In this document: piece after piece, positions 54,010 to 63,081 of the stretch
Position numbering within the stretch: position 1 is the stretch's first letter
How the letters are laid out: each line of letters starts with the position of its first letter
NCBI RefSeq assembly: GCF_030915485.1
Contig: NZ_CP133266.1
Coordinates: 62,001 to 126,000, forward strand
Source: Neobacillus sp. PS3-40
GTDB taxonomy: Bacteria > Bacillota > Bacilli > Bacillales > Cytobacillaceae
DNA length: 64,000 bases
Direction: 5' to 3'
Notes under the pieces: model-generated
The model's input: only the letters and a program-made list of their open reading frames with translations
Database searches by the model: none
Told to the model about the DNA's origin: nothing
Program-made: the position numbers and the translations under genes

Positions 54010-55044
54010 ATGACCCTACAAAATAATTCTAAAACTTTAAAAAAGCAAATTGCGCCATATGAAAAAGCAACGACTAAAGATAGTGTCTGGCAGCTGATCA
54101 ACACGATTGGGCCATTTTTCTTGCTCTGGTATTTAGCATACAAAAGCCTATCCATCTCATATGCAGTAACTTTAATTCTAACTGTATTTGCTGCTGCCTT
54201 TTTTGTGAGGACATTCATTATTTTTCATGATTGTACTCATTATGCATTTTTTAAAAATCGAAAGGCAAATAAACTAATTGGAATGATTACGGGTGTTTTA
54301 ACTTTTTTCCCTTATGAACAATGGGGACACGAGCATTCTGTTCATCATGCAACGAGCGGAAACCTTGATAAGCGTGGGACAGGAGATATTTGGGTTCTTA
54401 CGGTGGAGGAATATTTAGATGCACCCCTATGGCTCAAACTAGCCTATAGAATGTATCGTAATCCGTTTGTCATGTTTGGTTTAGGACCTATTTACGTTTT
54501 TCTCTTGAAAAACCGTTTTAATCGAAAAGGCGCGAGATTGAAGGAACGCATTAACACTTATATTACCAATTTATTAATTATGGTTATTGTAGGAACTCTG
54601 TGTTGGACAATCGGATGGGAAAACTTTCTGTTAGTCCATGCGCCGTTGTTTCTAATTGCAGGCTCTGTGGGAGTTTGGTTATTCTACGTGCAGCATACAT
54701 TTGAAGATTCTTATTATGAGGAAGATACAAAGTGGGAATATGTGAGAGCAGCTGTAGAGGGAAGTTCTTATTATAAACTTCCAAGGCTTTTACAATGGCT
54801 TACAGGAAATATTGGTTTCCACCACGTTCACCACTTAAGTCCGAGGGTTCCTAATTATAGACTTGAAGCAGCACACAAAAATACACAACCATTACAAAAC
54901 GTACCAGTTGTTACACTTTCCTCAAGTTTGCGTTCGCTTCACTTTCGCCTTTGGGACGAGAAAAATCATCATTTTGTAAGTTTTAATGATATCAAGTCCA
55001 GGTCCATTGCAAGAATTAGGACAAAGGTGAAACCAGAGTTATAA
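54010..55044 (+). CDS. des: Membrane fatty acid desaturase (acyl-lipid, cold-induced)
   Basis: ATG 54010 is 9 bases after AAGGGGA; ATG 53986 overlaps the upstream purine-rich stretch. The 344-residue protein has the three histidine boxes of membrane desaturases: HDCTHYAFF, HEHSVHHA and HHVHHLSP, with four membrane helices between them. It introduces a double bond in phospholipid acyl chains to keep membranes fluid in the cold. desK and desR follow directly, as in B. subtilis. Confidence 0.93.
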   Translation: MTLQNNSKTLKKQIAPYEKATTKDSVWQLINTIGPFFLLWYLAYKSLSISYAVTLILTVFAAAFFVRTFIIFHDCTHYAFFKNRKANKLIGMITGVLTFFPYEQWGHEHSVHHATSGNLDKRGTGDIWVLTVEEYLDAPLWLKLAYRMYRNPFVMFGLGPIYVFLLKNRFNRKGARLKERINTYITNLLIMVIVGTLCWTIGWENFLLVHAPLFLIAGSVGVWLFYVQHTFEDSYYEEDTKWEYVRAAVEGSSYYKLPRLLQWLTGNIGFHHVHHLSPRVPNYRLEAAHKNTQPLQNVPVVTLSSSLRSLHFRLWDEKNHHFVSFNDIKSRSIARIRTKVKPEL

Positions 55045-55058
55045 TCGCATCATTAAGT

Positions 55059-55088
55059 AACTCCCCTTATCGCTTTAAGGGGAGTTTT
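55059..55088 (+). terminator. Terminator between des and desK
   Basis: AACTCCCCTT pairs with AAGGGGAGTT around TATCGCTTT-like loop, then T3. desK and desR are probably also transcribed from their own promoter. Confidence 0.8.
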
Positions 55089-55149
55089 TACGGAATGGCC
55101 TTTTGTGGTAAAATAAAGAAGAAAAGCTGAATTAATATGAGGTTCGAAT

Positions 55150-56271
55150 ATGCTAAAAAAATATCGCACAGTCCTTAAAAGCACTGGAATTTCTCCATAT
55201 ATTTGGACAGTACTAAGCATCTTACCGTTTTATTTTATTTCCCAGTCTTCGTCTCGGATAGCGATTTTCATTGGGGTTACTTTAACAATCCTATTTTTTA
55301 TTTTTTACCGTTTTGCTTTTATTTCTAAAGGCTGGCTCGTTTATTTATGGACATGTATACTCATTTGCCTATCTATTGCGTTGATGACCCTGTTCAACTA
55401 TGTTTACTTCGCATTTTTTCTGGCTTATTTAATTGGCAATATTAAAGATCGTGTTCCATTCCTGACATTATATTTTATCCATTTGGTTTTTACGTCAATT
55501 GCGATTAATTTTAAAATTGTTTTGCACACAGATATTTTTTTAAAGCAATTGCCATTTGTTTTGATCATCTTAATCAGCGTCATTTTGCTCCCGTTTAGTA
55601 TTCGGGTTCGTAAAGAGCGCGGACAACTTGAAGAAAAACTTGAGGATGCAAACAAACGGATCTCAGAACTTGTTAAACAGGAAGAACGACAAAGGATTGC
55701 ACGAGATCTTCATGATACACTTGGACAAAAGCTCTCCTTAATAGGGTTGAAGAGTGATCTTGCCAGAAAGTTAATCCATACTAACCCTGAAAAGGCTAGG
55801 GAAGAATTGAAAGACGTTCAGCAGACGGCAAGAACGGCCTTGAATGAAGTAAGGAAAATGGTTGCTAATATGCGTGGAATTCGATTGAAGGACGAAATCG
55901 TGCGCGTCAAGCAGATTCTGAAAGCAGCACAAATTAAATTTGTTTCTAATCAAGATTTCACATTATCGAATGTATCTCTTTTAACAGAAAATATCCTAAG
56001 CATGTGCTTAAAAGAAGCAATAACAAATGTTGTAAAACATAGCGGGGCACAAACCTGTTTTGTCACTCTTGAGCAAACTCCTGATGAGAGTATCATGACC
56101 ATTCGGGATGACGGACCCAATAGTGTTAAAGATGAAGATTTAAATAAAGGGAACGGACTGTTAGGAATGAGAGAACGCATGGAATTTGTTAACGGAAGTC
56201 TTGAGATCATATCTCAGCAGGGTATGACGTTAATCATAAAGGTTCCTAATATGGTAAAATTATCAGAATAG
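55150..56271 (+). CDS. desK: Membrane-fluidity sensor histidine kinase
   Basis: The 373-residue protein has five transmembrane helices in residues 15-152, then a coiled coil (RGQLEEKLEDANKRISEL) leading to a HisKA_3 domain with the phosphorylated His188 in RIARDLHDTLGQ, and an HATPase domain (ITNVVKHSG, DDGPN, GNGLLGMRERME). The His position is the same as in B. subtilis DesK. It senses membrane order and phosphorylates or dephosphorylates DesR. Confidence 0.94.
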   Translation: MLKKYRTVLKSTGISPYIWTVLSILPFYFISQSSSRIAIFIGVTLTILFFIFYRFAFISKGWLVYLWTCILICLSIALMTLFNYVYFAFFLAYLIGNIKDRVPFLTLYFIHLVFTSIAINFKIVLHTDIFLKQLPFVLIILISVILLPFSIRVRKERGQLEEKLEDANKRISELVKQEERQRIARDLHDTLGQKLSLIGLKSDLARKLIHTNPEKAREELKDVQQTARTALNEVRKMVANMRGIRLKDEIVRVKQILKAAQIKFVSNQDFTLSNVSLLTENILSMCLKEAITNVVKHSGAQTCFVTLEQTPDESIMTIRDDGPNSVKDEDLNKGNGLLGMRERMEFVNGSLEIISQQGMTLIIKVPNMVKLSE

Positions 56272-56282
56272 GAGGTGGTTGT

Positions 56283-56882
56283 ATGATTCGTATTGTCATT
56301 GCAGAAGATCAGCGAATGTTGCTTGGAGCACTTGGATCATTGCTTAGTTTGGAAGATGATATGGAAGTGGTTGGTCAGGCAAGAAATGGTGTAGAAGCAA
56401 TCCAGCTAGTTGACCAATTTCAGCCTGATGTTTGTATCATGGATATTGAGATGCCCGGTAAGAGTGGCCTTGAGGCTGCCGAAGAGCTAAAAGCTGTAGG
56501 ATGCAAAGTGATTATTCTTACAACCTTTGCCCGTTCAGGTTATTTTCAAAGAGCATTAAAGGCTGGGGTAAGGGGCTATTTGTTGAAAGATAGTCCAAGT
56601 GATGAATTAGCAAGTTCGATACGAAACGTTATTGCAGGAAGGCGTATTTATGCGCCCGAATTAATGGATGATGTCTATAGTGAGGAAAACCCTCTGACTG
56701 AACGAGAGATGGATGTATTAGAGCTTGTGGCTGATGGAAAAAATACCAAAGAAATTGCTAGTCAACTTAGTATTACCATTGGCACGGTAAGAAACTATAT
56801 CTCGACAATCATGGATAAACTAGAAGTCACTAATCGTATTGAAGCTATAACACAGTCTAAAGCAAAAGGCTGGTTTAAATAA
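56283..56882 (+). CDS. desR: Response regulator of the des system
   Basis: ATG 56283 follows AGGAGGTGG 11 bases after the desK stop. The 199-residue NarL/LuxR-type regulator has the receiver with Asp54 in DVCIMDIEMPG and the C-terminal helix-turn-helix NPLTEREMDVLELVADGKNT. Identity to B. subtilis DesR is evident along the whole length (e.g. KGYLLKDSPS-like RGYLLKDSPS). It activates des when phosphorylated. Confidence 0.95.
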   Translation: MIRIVIAEDQRMLLGALGSLLSLEDDMEVVGQARNGVEAIQLVDQFQPDVCIMDIEMPGKSGLEAAEELKAVGCKVIILTTFARSGYFQRALKAGVRGYLLKDSPSDELASSIRNVIAGRRIYAPELMDDVYSEENPLTEREMDVLELVADGKNTKEIASQLSITIGTVRNYISTIMDKLEVTNRIEAITQSKAKGWFK

Positions 56883-56978
56883 AGAACAAACATACACCCT
56901 AGAAAAAACAAAGAAACGTATGTTTTCACACGTTTCCTGATAGAGAAATTTTTAAAATGTGACATTCATTAAGTTATT

Positions 56979-57350
56979 TTAGTGGAATATGTGTTCTGCA
57001 TTTTTAATCACTTTTAAATCTTTATCTGAAAGACTTTTTTTAACTTTCATCGGAGAAACGGTTGGAACATTTTTTAATTGCTCGCTTGATTGGACTTCCA
57101 GGTAAAAGGGATGAGATTTGCGATCTCCATCAAGGTACCCTTTTAATATTTTAAATTTTTCACTTTTGCCTGTAATTTTTGCTTCATAATCCCATTGAAC
57201 TTTTTTATTGTATTTTGCATCTATTTTTTCTTTTAAACAAAGTGCCTCAGCAATTGCATCCTGTGGAGTACCAAAGAATGTATTCATTCTTTTAAGAGTG
57301 CTCATGTTCACTCCGTCTCCTGCTCTTGCCTGATATAATTTTACTGTCAT
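56979..57350 (-). CDS. Conserved small protein, function unknown
   Basis: The 123-residue protein starts at ATG 57350 behind AAAGGATG. It is hydrophilic, with an N-terminal LYQARAGDGVNMSTLKRMN, a helix FGTPQDAIAEALCLKEKIDA and a probable beta-sheet half (VQWDYEAKITGKSEKFKILK). No signal peptide, membrane segment or recognised motif. It stands alone. Confidence 0.65.
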   Translation of the reverse strand: MTVKLYQARAGDGVNMSTLKRMNTFFGTPQDAIAEALCLKEKIDAKYNKKVQWDYEAKITGKSEKFKILKGYLDGDRKSHPFYLEVQSSEQLKNVPTVSPMKVKKSLSDKDLKVIKNAEHIFH

Positions 57351-57591
57351 AACTGGTCATCCTTTCTGTTTTGGTTCTCACGCCTTCTTTAGGTGAGGTC
57401 TAAACACCAGAAGACCAAAAGAATTTTAACTTTACCTTATTAGTATATCCTATTTCCAAGCTTTTCCACGGTTTTTCTATATAAACTTATGAAATATAGA
57501 AAAAGTTTTGGGTAAAATGAAATAGTGACCACTTTTTATGTAATAATATAAAGAGGGAATTTATACTACTCAATCACGAGAGGAAGACAAA

Positions 57592-57762
57592 ATGAATAAT
57601 AAAAATAAATTTCAAGACGGAGATAAGGTCATCATTAAAGATACTGGAGAAACCGTTACAATCAAGAAATCTAGTTACGTCAGAAATATGAAGAGATATT
57701 CTTATACCATTAAAGAACATCCAAGTATGTTTTTCTTTGAAGAAGAAATACGTGAAATATAG
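57592..57762 (+). CDS. Small SH3-like or hypothetical protein (56 aa)
   Basis: ATG 57592 follows GAGAGGAAG. The peptide contains FQDGDKVIIKDTGETVTIKK, a pattern seen in small SH3-like barrels, then YVRNMKRYSYTIKEHPSMFF and an acidic end FEEEIREI. Conserved-looking small proteins of this kind occur in Bacillaceae without known function. A terminator follows at 57826-57848. Confidence 0.65.
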   Translation: MNNKNKFQDGDKVIIKDTGETVTIKKSSYVRNMKRYSYTIKEHPSMFFFEEEIREI

Positions 57763-57825
57763 TTTTTTATCTTAGGTTTTATGCTGGCCTTCAAATAAGT
57801 CATTCTCCTTTGGTTTGAAACCTAT

Positions 57826-57848
57826 GACTCAAAAATTGAGTCTTTTTT
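57826..57848 (+). terminator. Short terminator
   Basis: GACTC pairs with GAGTC around AAAAATT and is followed by T6. Confidence 0.7.
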
Positions 57849-57909
57849 ATATGATGAATATAATGAAACAAAAACAATCCATCAATAAAAAATTATAAGG
57901 AAGATTAAT

Positions 57910-58800
57910 ATGACCAATATCGTTGTATTCATTTGTAGTTTCTTTCTTACTTTTACTTTAACAGGTTGTACCGAATTAAATCAGCAGTTGGGGAGTCTAC
58001 AAATAAACCAGCAAGCAGACACTCCAACAAACATGGAGCCAAATAACCAATTAAGACCAGCAGTAAAAAAACCGATTATCGAAATAAAGACAAGTGAACA
58101 ACATAAGGATAAAACAACATCCATTCATACTTCTATCCTGGCACCGGCGAAGGTTAATAATCCAGTTCAAAACAAAAAGTCATCCAATGCACAGAAGGAT
58201 GCAATCCAAGTAGTTGCCAAGCCGGAAAGCATTCCAGTTCTTGTCAACAAGAAAAATAAGCTTCCTGATGCTTATAAACCAAGAGATTTAATTTATACAA
58301 CTATACCGTTTATATTTAAAGGGAAATCAGAAAAGCGGGAGATGAGAAACGAAGCAGCAACCGCTATTTCAAATCTCTTTGCAGGTGCAAAAAAACAGGG
58401 TGTAAATTTGTTGGGTGTATCTGCATACAGATCACACGCCATACAAACAACTTTATTTAACGCATACGTAAAAAAAGATGGCTATGCTAAAGCAAGAACT
58501 TATAGTGCTTTACCGGGAACGAGCGAACATGAAACAGGGCTGGCAATTGATGTTACTGGTGGTAATGGAAAATGTTCAGCAGAGGACTGTTTTGGTGGAA
58601 CAAAAGAGGCGAAATGGCTTCAGGCACATGTAGCTGAATACGGATTTATTATTCGATACCCAAAAGGGAAAGACCTAATCACTGGTTATAAATATGAGCC
58701 ATGGCATCTTAGATATGTTGGAAAGGTAATTGCGAAGGAAATCATGAGTAGTGGTAGTACTTTAGAGGAATATTATAACACTATTCCAGTTAGTAAATAG
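57910..58800 (+). CDS. VanY/LdcB-type D,D- or L,D-carboxypeptidase lipoprotein
   Basis: ATG 57910 (AAGGAAG upstream) begins a lipoprotein signal with lipobox LTGC. A disordered Lys/Asn/Gln-rich linker (about 20-115) precedes the M15B peptidase domain. Zinc and catalytic motifs are SEHETGLAIDVT (His and Asp ligands) and EPWHLRYVG (Glu and His). It trims peptidoglycan stem peptides outside the membrane. A terminator follows at 58865-58907. Monocistronic. Confidence 0.9.
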   Translation: MTNIVVFICSFFLTFTLTGCTELNQQLGSLQINQQADTPTNMEPNNQLRPAVKKPIIEIKTSEQHKDKTTSIHTSILAPAKVNNPVQNKKSSNAQKDAIQVVAKPESIPVLVNKKNKLPDAYKPRDLIYTTIPFIFKGKSEKREMRNEAATAISNLFAGAKKQGVNLLGVSAYRSHAIQTTLFNAYVKKDGYAKARTYSALPGTSEHETGLAIDVTGGNGKCSAEDCFGGTKEAKWLQAHVAEYGFIIRYPKGKDLITGYKYEPWHLRYVGKVIAKEIMSSGSTLEEYYNTIPVSK

Positions 58801-58864
58801 GGTGACTATCAAGGCGGAATTGCACTATCTTCCTCATATCTGTTGCATGCTATAGCTAGCTAAA

Positions 58865-58907
58865 AAAAAACGAAATCTCTCTACTAACTGAGAATTTCGT
58901 TTTTTTA
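58865..58907 (+). terminator. Terminator of the carboxypeptidase gene
   Basis: AAAAACGAAAT...CTC and GAG.ATTTCGTTTTTT form a long stem with T7. It also abuts family A copy 4. Confidence 0.85.
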
Positions 58908-59006
58908 GCTTATCAGAATTTATATCCATAAATACTGATAAGCTTAAGGGCAACTATGCCTAATCATCGCCCTTACGAGGCTCGCCAATCGGTGAGTTTT
59001 CTTTAG
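58908..59006 (+). repeat. Dispersed three-hairpin repeat family A, copy 4
   Basis: Same order of three hairpins: CAGAATTTAT/ATAAATACTG, AAGGGC/GCCCTT, and CTCGCC-AATC-GGTGAG (a G-U pair replaces G-C). It lies between two genes and touches the stop codon of the Spo0E-like gene. Confidence 0.85.
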
Positions 59007-59180
59007 CTACCTTTTTTTACAAGCCTGGTACTTCGCAATATATTGGTCAAGTATTTGGCTGACAGAAATCGTTTTTGGGCATCCAAGTCCATTACTAAGA
59101 CCAAGCATAATCATTTCTTTTCTTAATTGTTCGATTTTATTTTGAAGCTCATAGGGGGCATAATTGGTGGTTGCCATCAT
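59007..59180 (-). CDS. Spo0E-family aspartyl-phosphate phosphatase
   Basis: The 57-residue protein reads on the minus strand from the ATG pair at 59180. ELQNKIEQLRKEMIMLGLS followed by PKTISVSQILDQYIAKYQ has the two-helix arrangement and the S-x-x-L-D signature (SQILD) of Spo0E-like phosphatases, which remove phosphate from Spo0A and delay sporulation. The ribosome binding site is weak (GGATGTG). It indicates a spore former. Confidence 0.85.
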   Translation of the reverse strand: MMATTNYAPYELQNKIEQLRKEMIMLGLSNGLGCPKTISVSQILDQYIAKYQACKKR

Positions 59181-59416
59181 TCACACATCCAAATATAGGG
59201 TGATTTAACTAGATCGTCCTATCCAACTTCCAGCATATGAAAATTATATAAAAATTTGAGTGCTTGTACTGTGAAAAAAGTCACATTTAATCAAATGCTT
59301 AGTAACTTCCCAGCTGTTAAATTATGCAATTTTTTTATTATATATTGGTAATTTTGAATTTTATCAAATAGAATCGCGCTATCTTATAGTAGTGATGTCA
59401 TAAAACAAGGAAAAAA

Positions 59417-59456
59417 AAGAATCCACTAGTGCAAGTGTGGGCACAAATGGATTCTT
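59417..59456 (-). terminator. Terminator for the leftward small gene
   Basis: AAGAATCCA pairs with TGGATTCTT with an inner GTGC/GCAC, and on the minus strand is followed by eight T. Transcripts from the gene at 59736-59864 would pass through the tandem family A repeats and end here. Confidence 0.7.
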
Positions 59457-59469
59457 ATTAAGAATAATT

Positions 59470-59738
59470 TTACCCCCCTATAAGGGCAACAACACCTCTG
59501 CCATCGCCCTTAGGGGCTCGCCAATCGGCGAGTTCTCTTTAGCTAATCAGAATTTATATCCATAAATTCTGCTAGCGCATAAGGGCAACTACGCCTCTGC
59601 CATCACCCCAGGGGCTCGCCAATCAGCGAGTTCTCTTTAGCTAATCAGAATTTATATCCATAAATTCTGCTAGCGCATAAGGGCAACTACGCCTCTGTCA
59701 TCGCCCTTAGGGGCTCCCCAATCGGCAAGTTTTCATTA
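59470..59738 (+). repeat. Three tandem family A repeats (copies 5-7)
   Basis: Copy 5 (59470-59540) lacks the first hairpin; copies 6 (59541-59638) and 7 (59639-59738) are complete, with a 98-base period and few differences. Single changes weaken the third hairpin (AATCAGCGAG, CCAATCGGCAAG). The block lies in the 3' untranslated region of the leftward small gene. Confidence 0.88.
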
Positions 59739-59864
59739 TTGTTTTTTTAAATCTTTTTTTGTGATTTCACTTCGAATGCTTGTTTCTTTAGAAAATTCTG
59801 CTTCTTGTTTTTTGTTATTAGGGTATTTATTTTTTCGTTCACGATTATCATTTTGGTTTGTCAT
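59736..59864 (-). CDS. Small hydrophilic conserved protein (42 aa), function unknown
   Basis: On the minus strand ATG 59864 follows AAAGGAGGG. The peptide MTNQNDNRERKNKYPNNKKQ followed by EAEFSKETSIRSEITKKDLK is highly charged and disordered, like small sporulation or stress peptides of Bacillus, but no family is recognised. Its stop codon (59736-59738) lies in the last bases of a family A repeat. Confidence 0.65.
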   Translation of the reverse strand: MTNQNDNRERKNKYPNNKKQEAEFSKETSIRSEITKKDLKKQ

Positions 59865-59888
59865 AAATTTGCCCTCCTTTCATTTTAA

Positions 59889-60022
59889 TGAAGAAAAGGG
59901 GCGGAGCTGCGCAAAAGTAAAGATGTTTATACCATATATACGCACATCATATCCTTTTCCCACAATAAATAAGGAGAAGATCTGCTCCGCTCATGCCACC
60001 TTATTATGTTGGATTTGTAACA
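59889..60022 (+). repeat. Dispersed repeat family B, copy 2
   Basis: Ends match 3331-3455: AAGGGGCGGAGCTG at the left and TCTGCTCCGCTCATGCC...TTATTATGTTGG at the right. GCGGAGC and GCTCCGC pair perfectly. The interior differs from copy 1 and holds GATGTTTAT...CATC-type symmetry. Confidence 0.7.
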
Positions 60023-60072
60023 TAAATATACAATTCTTCATTTTGGTTGAGAGTGGGCAACATAATGTATGC

Positions 60073-60486
60073 TTAATCCAAAAACCTTTTCCGCATATTT
60101 GAAGAAGGCAGGATACAGCTTTCTTTCTTCCCAAACCATTTATACCGATTTTTTGAGATAATGTCGTAAAGAAAGTCTCTTAAAGATAGAGGAAGAATAC
60201 GCAGGACTGATAACAATTTCCAAGGATATCTTAATTTTAAACATACCTTTAAAGCAGCAGTGGATTTGCTATATGCCTGTTCATTTTCAATTAAGATAAA
60301 GCTGCTAAAATCTTTATGAATTTCATGCTTTTCTAAAAGCTTTTGTCCGATCTCACCTTGGAGGGCTGCAAACTTAAAATATCCTAGAGGATCTCTTTTT
60401 ATTATAAACTGGACACTGAAATTACAAAGATTACATATACCATCGAATAAGATTATCCGCTCCACGATTCCATCAACTCTTTTCAT
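60073..60486 (-). CDS. DCC-family thiol-disulfide oxidoreductase-like protein
   Basis: The 137-residue protein contains the DCC signature FDGICNLCN (Cys18, Cys21) and the downstream YFKFAALQGEIGQKLLE, SFILIENEQAYSKSTAALKV and LPLSLRDFLYDIISKNRYKW elements of DUF393. Members are predicted thioredoxin-fold redox proteins; the redox partner is unknown. The start at ATG 60486 has only a weak site (AGGT). Confidence 0.87.
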   Translation of the reverse strand: MKRVDGIVERIILFDGICNLCNFSVQFIIKRDPLGYFKFAALQGEIGQKLLEKHEIHKDFSSFILIENEQAYSKSTAALKVCLKLRYPWKLLSVLRILPLSLRDFLYDIISKNRYKWFGKKESCILPSSNMRKRFLD

Positions 60487-60613
60487 TAAATCTACCTATT
60501 CTTATTAGGATGAATCTGATACATTAATTGTAAACATGATTAAAAGGGATACGTCAAATATGATAGTGGAAACCATTTTTTAAAAACCAGCTATTATGGA
60601 GGTCATGGCGTTC

Positions 60614-61165
60614 GTGGAATATACAACGGTTAACCATTGGGATGAAGAGTTGTGGAAAAGAGCGAGTTTTATTTATGACCAAGCCTTTAAAGAAAAAGGG
60701 GCCAAGCCCGAAAAGGTAATCAGAAATATGTTCAACAAGGATATATGTTTCCTCCATCTTGGAATTGAAAATTCACAGGTTATCGCAATGGCAATAACAG
60801 GGAAGCTGAAAGGAACACAAGCATTGCTAATCGATTATTTGGCGGTACATGTAGAAAGCCAAAATAAAGGGATAGGCCTGAATTTTATGGAATATATAAA
60901 AGAATGGTCCCGAGAAAACGAGAAGTTCGACAGTATGATTATTGAAGTTGAATCTGAGAATGATCCTGAAAATCATAATCGAATTCTTTTTTGGAAAAAT
61001 TGTGGGTTTACCTTAACAAATTATATTCATCATTACATTTGGGTCCCAGAGCCTTATCAGGCAATGTTTGTAAAACTTTTGCCTAATGCACTATTACCAT
61101 CGAGTGGGGAAGAACTGTTTAACTATATTAGCAATTTTCACAAGGCTTCCTATCAAGGAGCTTAA
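60614..61165 (+). CDS. GNAT-family N-acetyltransferase
   Basis: GTG 60614 is 10 bases after GGAGGT, while ATG 60596 and 60605 overlap or crowd that site. The 183-residue protein has the acetyl-CoA binding motif SQNKGIGLNFMEYIKEW preceded by LIDYLAVHVE, and the later FWKNCGFTLTNYIHHY. The substrate is unknown. It lies about 50 bases before the methyltransferase gene and may share its transcript. Confidence 0.83.
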   Translation: MEYTTVNHWDEELWKRASFIYDQAFKEKGAKPEKVIRNMFNKDICFLHLGIENSQVIAMAITGKLKGTQALLIDYLAVHVESQNKGIGLNFMEYIKEWSRENEKFDSMIIEVESENDPENHNRILFWKNCGFTLTNYIHHYIWVPEPYQAMFVKLLPNALLPSSGEELFNYISNFHKASYQGA

Positions 61166-61215
61166 AAAAGGTTTCTTGCAACTGAGGCTTGTAATAACAA
61201 TGGAGTTGAAAAAGG

Positions 61216-61803
61216 ATGAGCAAGACATTTGCAAAATGGTACGATACGTTAATGGGGCCCCTAGAAAAAGGCAAGTTTAAATCAATACGCTTTGATATAG
61301 TAAAAAAGGCAAGAGGGACGGTTCTAGAATTAGGTTCTGGGACAGGAATTAATTTTCCCTTATATGAAAGTGCAGAAAGTGTCATTGCAATTGAGCCTAG
61401 TCAACATATGATTACCCAATCAGAAGGAAGAGTTAAAAAAGCAAAGGTTCCAATAAAAGTCGTACGTGCGAATGCTGAACAGCTGCCTTTTGATAACGAT
61501 ACCTTTGATACGGTGGTTGGAACATTAGTATTTTGTTCTATACCAAAACCCGAAAAAGCGATAATGGAAATGAAAAGGGTTTGTAAACCCGGAGGGAGAA
61601 TCCTTTTATTCGAGCATGTAAAGATGGAGAATACCCAATTAGCTCATTTACAGGATTGGTTAACACCTTTTTGGAAGAAAGTTTGTGATGGCTGCTGTTT
61701 AAACAGGGATACTTTGCAGCTAGTAAAGGAAAACGGGTTTAAAATAGTTCAGGTGAAAAAATTATATAAGGGACTTTTTATTGTGATTGAGGCAAAAAAA
61801 TAA
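61216..61803 (+). CDS. Class I SAM-dependent methyltransferase
   Basis: The 195-residue protein has motif I VLELGSGTGINFP, the acidic residue in VIAIEPSQHM, the NAEQLPFDNDTFD segment and the post-motif KRVCKPGGRILLFEHV. It belongs to the Methyltransf_11 group near UbiE-like and phospholipid methyltransferases; the substrate is unknown. GGAG is about 10 bases before ATG 61216. It is 33 bases upstream of mtnK, in the same direction. Confidence 0.87.
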   Translation: MSKTFAKWYDTLMGPLEKGKFKSIRFDIVKKARGTVLELGSGTGINFPLYESAESVIAIEPSQHMITQSEGRVKKAKVPIKVVRANAEQLPFDNDTFDTVVGTLVFCSIPKPEKAIMEMKRVCKPGGRILLFEHVKMENTQLAHLQDWLTPFWKKVCDGCCLNRDTLQLVKENGFKIVQVKKLYKGLFIVIEAKK

Positions 61804-61836
61804 ATGAAACTAATTACATGAAGGAGGAGTAGATAG

Positions 61837-63081
61837 ATGTCAAAATTCAACCAGTATTTTTTAATGGAAGCAAATGATGTAATTGAATATGTTCAAGAGA
61901 AGGTATCCACTTTTAAAAATTCAAACAAGCTTTCCTGCAAGGAAATTGGGGATGGAAACCTAAATTATGTTTTTCGTGTAGTGGACCAAGAATCTGGCTC
62001 CTCCATCATTGTAAAACAAGCAGGCGATACTGCAAGGATTTCAGATGAATTTAAACTGTCTACCAACCGGATCCGGATTGAATCAAATATGCTTCAGTTA
62101 GAAGGTAGCCTTGCCCCAGATCTAGTTCCGATCGTTTATTATTACGATGATACGATGAACTGCTGTGTTATGGAAGATTTATCAGACCATACTATTTTGC
62201 GAACCGCTCTATTGAATTATGAAATATTCCCGAATCTTGCTGAAGATTTAGCAACTTTTATGGCAAATACGCTCCTTTTAACTTCTGATGTTGTAATGAA
62301 TCATCAGGACAAGAAAAATATGGTTAAAAACTATATAAATGCAGATCTTTGTGAAATTACCGAGGATCTTGTTTATTCTGAGCCATTTACTAATTACAAA
62401 AATAGAAATGACCTATTACCGGAAAATCAAGAATGGATTGAGCAGAACATTTATGGTGACAAAAAACTACGCTTTGAGGCAGCCAAATTAAAGTTTGATT
62501 TTTTAACAAATGCACAGGCCCTTTTACATGGAGATTTGCATACCGGATCAATCTTTGTCCGCGAACATTCTACAAAGGTCATTGACCCTGAGTTTGCTTT
62601 TTACGGTCCGATGGGTTATGACGTTGGAAATGTGATGGCTAATTTAATTTTTGCCTGGGCACATGCAGAATTTACGTTACCATCAAGTCATAAAAAGGAT
62701 TCTTATCTGCAATGGCTTGAAGGAACTTTAACAGATATAATAGATTTGTTTTCAAACAAATTTCTAACTATGTGGAAACAAAATGTAAGCGATATCATGG
62801 CGAAAGAAGACGATTTTGACCGTTGGTATCTAGATTCTGTCCTGGTGGATACTTCAGGAGTTGCAGGGCTTGAGCTAATCCGCCGAATTGTTGGTCTCGC
62901 AAAGGTCAAGGATATAACTTCAATCACAGACAATCAGCTCCGTGCCCAAGTTGAAAGAGTATGCTTACTAACCGCTAAAAAGTTAATCATCGAACGAACA
63001 ACCTTTAAAGTTGGTACTGATTACGTAAATACTTTAAAAAATGAAGCATTATTAGGAAAAAAGGTGATGAAAAATGACTGA
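61837..63081 (+). CDS. mtnK: S-methyl-5-thioribose kinase
   Basis: ATG 61837 follows GAAGGAGGAG. The 414-residue kinase of the aminoglycoside phosphotransferase fold has [15 protein letters not shown] at the nucleotide site, the catalytic [12 protein letters not shown] and the metal loop [17 protein letters not shown]. It phosphorylates methylthioribose in methionine salvage. The stop codon overlaps the mtnA start (ATGACTGA). No SAM-box precedes it. Confidence 0.94.
   Translation: MSKFNQYFLMEANDVIEYVQEKVSTFKNSNKLSCKEIGDGNLNYVFRVVDQESGSSIIVKQAGDTARISDEFKLSTNRIRIESNMLQLEGSLAPDLVPIVYYYDDTMNCCVMEDLSDHTILRTALLNYEIFPNLAEDLATFMANTLLLTSDVVMNHQDKKNMVKNYINADLCEITEDLVYSEPFTNYKNRNDLLPENQEWIEQNIYGDKKLRFEAAKLKFDFLTNAQALLHGDLHTGSIFVREHSTKVIDPEFAFYGPMGYDVGNVMANLIFAWAHAEFTLPSSHKKDSYLQWLEGTLTDIIDLFSNKFLTMWKQNVSDIMAKEDDFDRWYLDSVLVDTSGVAGLELIRRIVGLAKVKDITSITDNQLRAQVERVCLLTAKKLIIERTTFKVGTDYVNTLKNEALLGKKVMKND

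Noticed and set aside
59761-60102. 113-residue open frame on the plus strand
   Set aside because: It runs antisense through a small gene with a better ribosome binding site and through repeat family B; composition is not protein-like.
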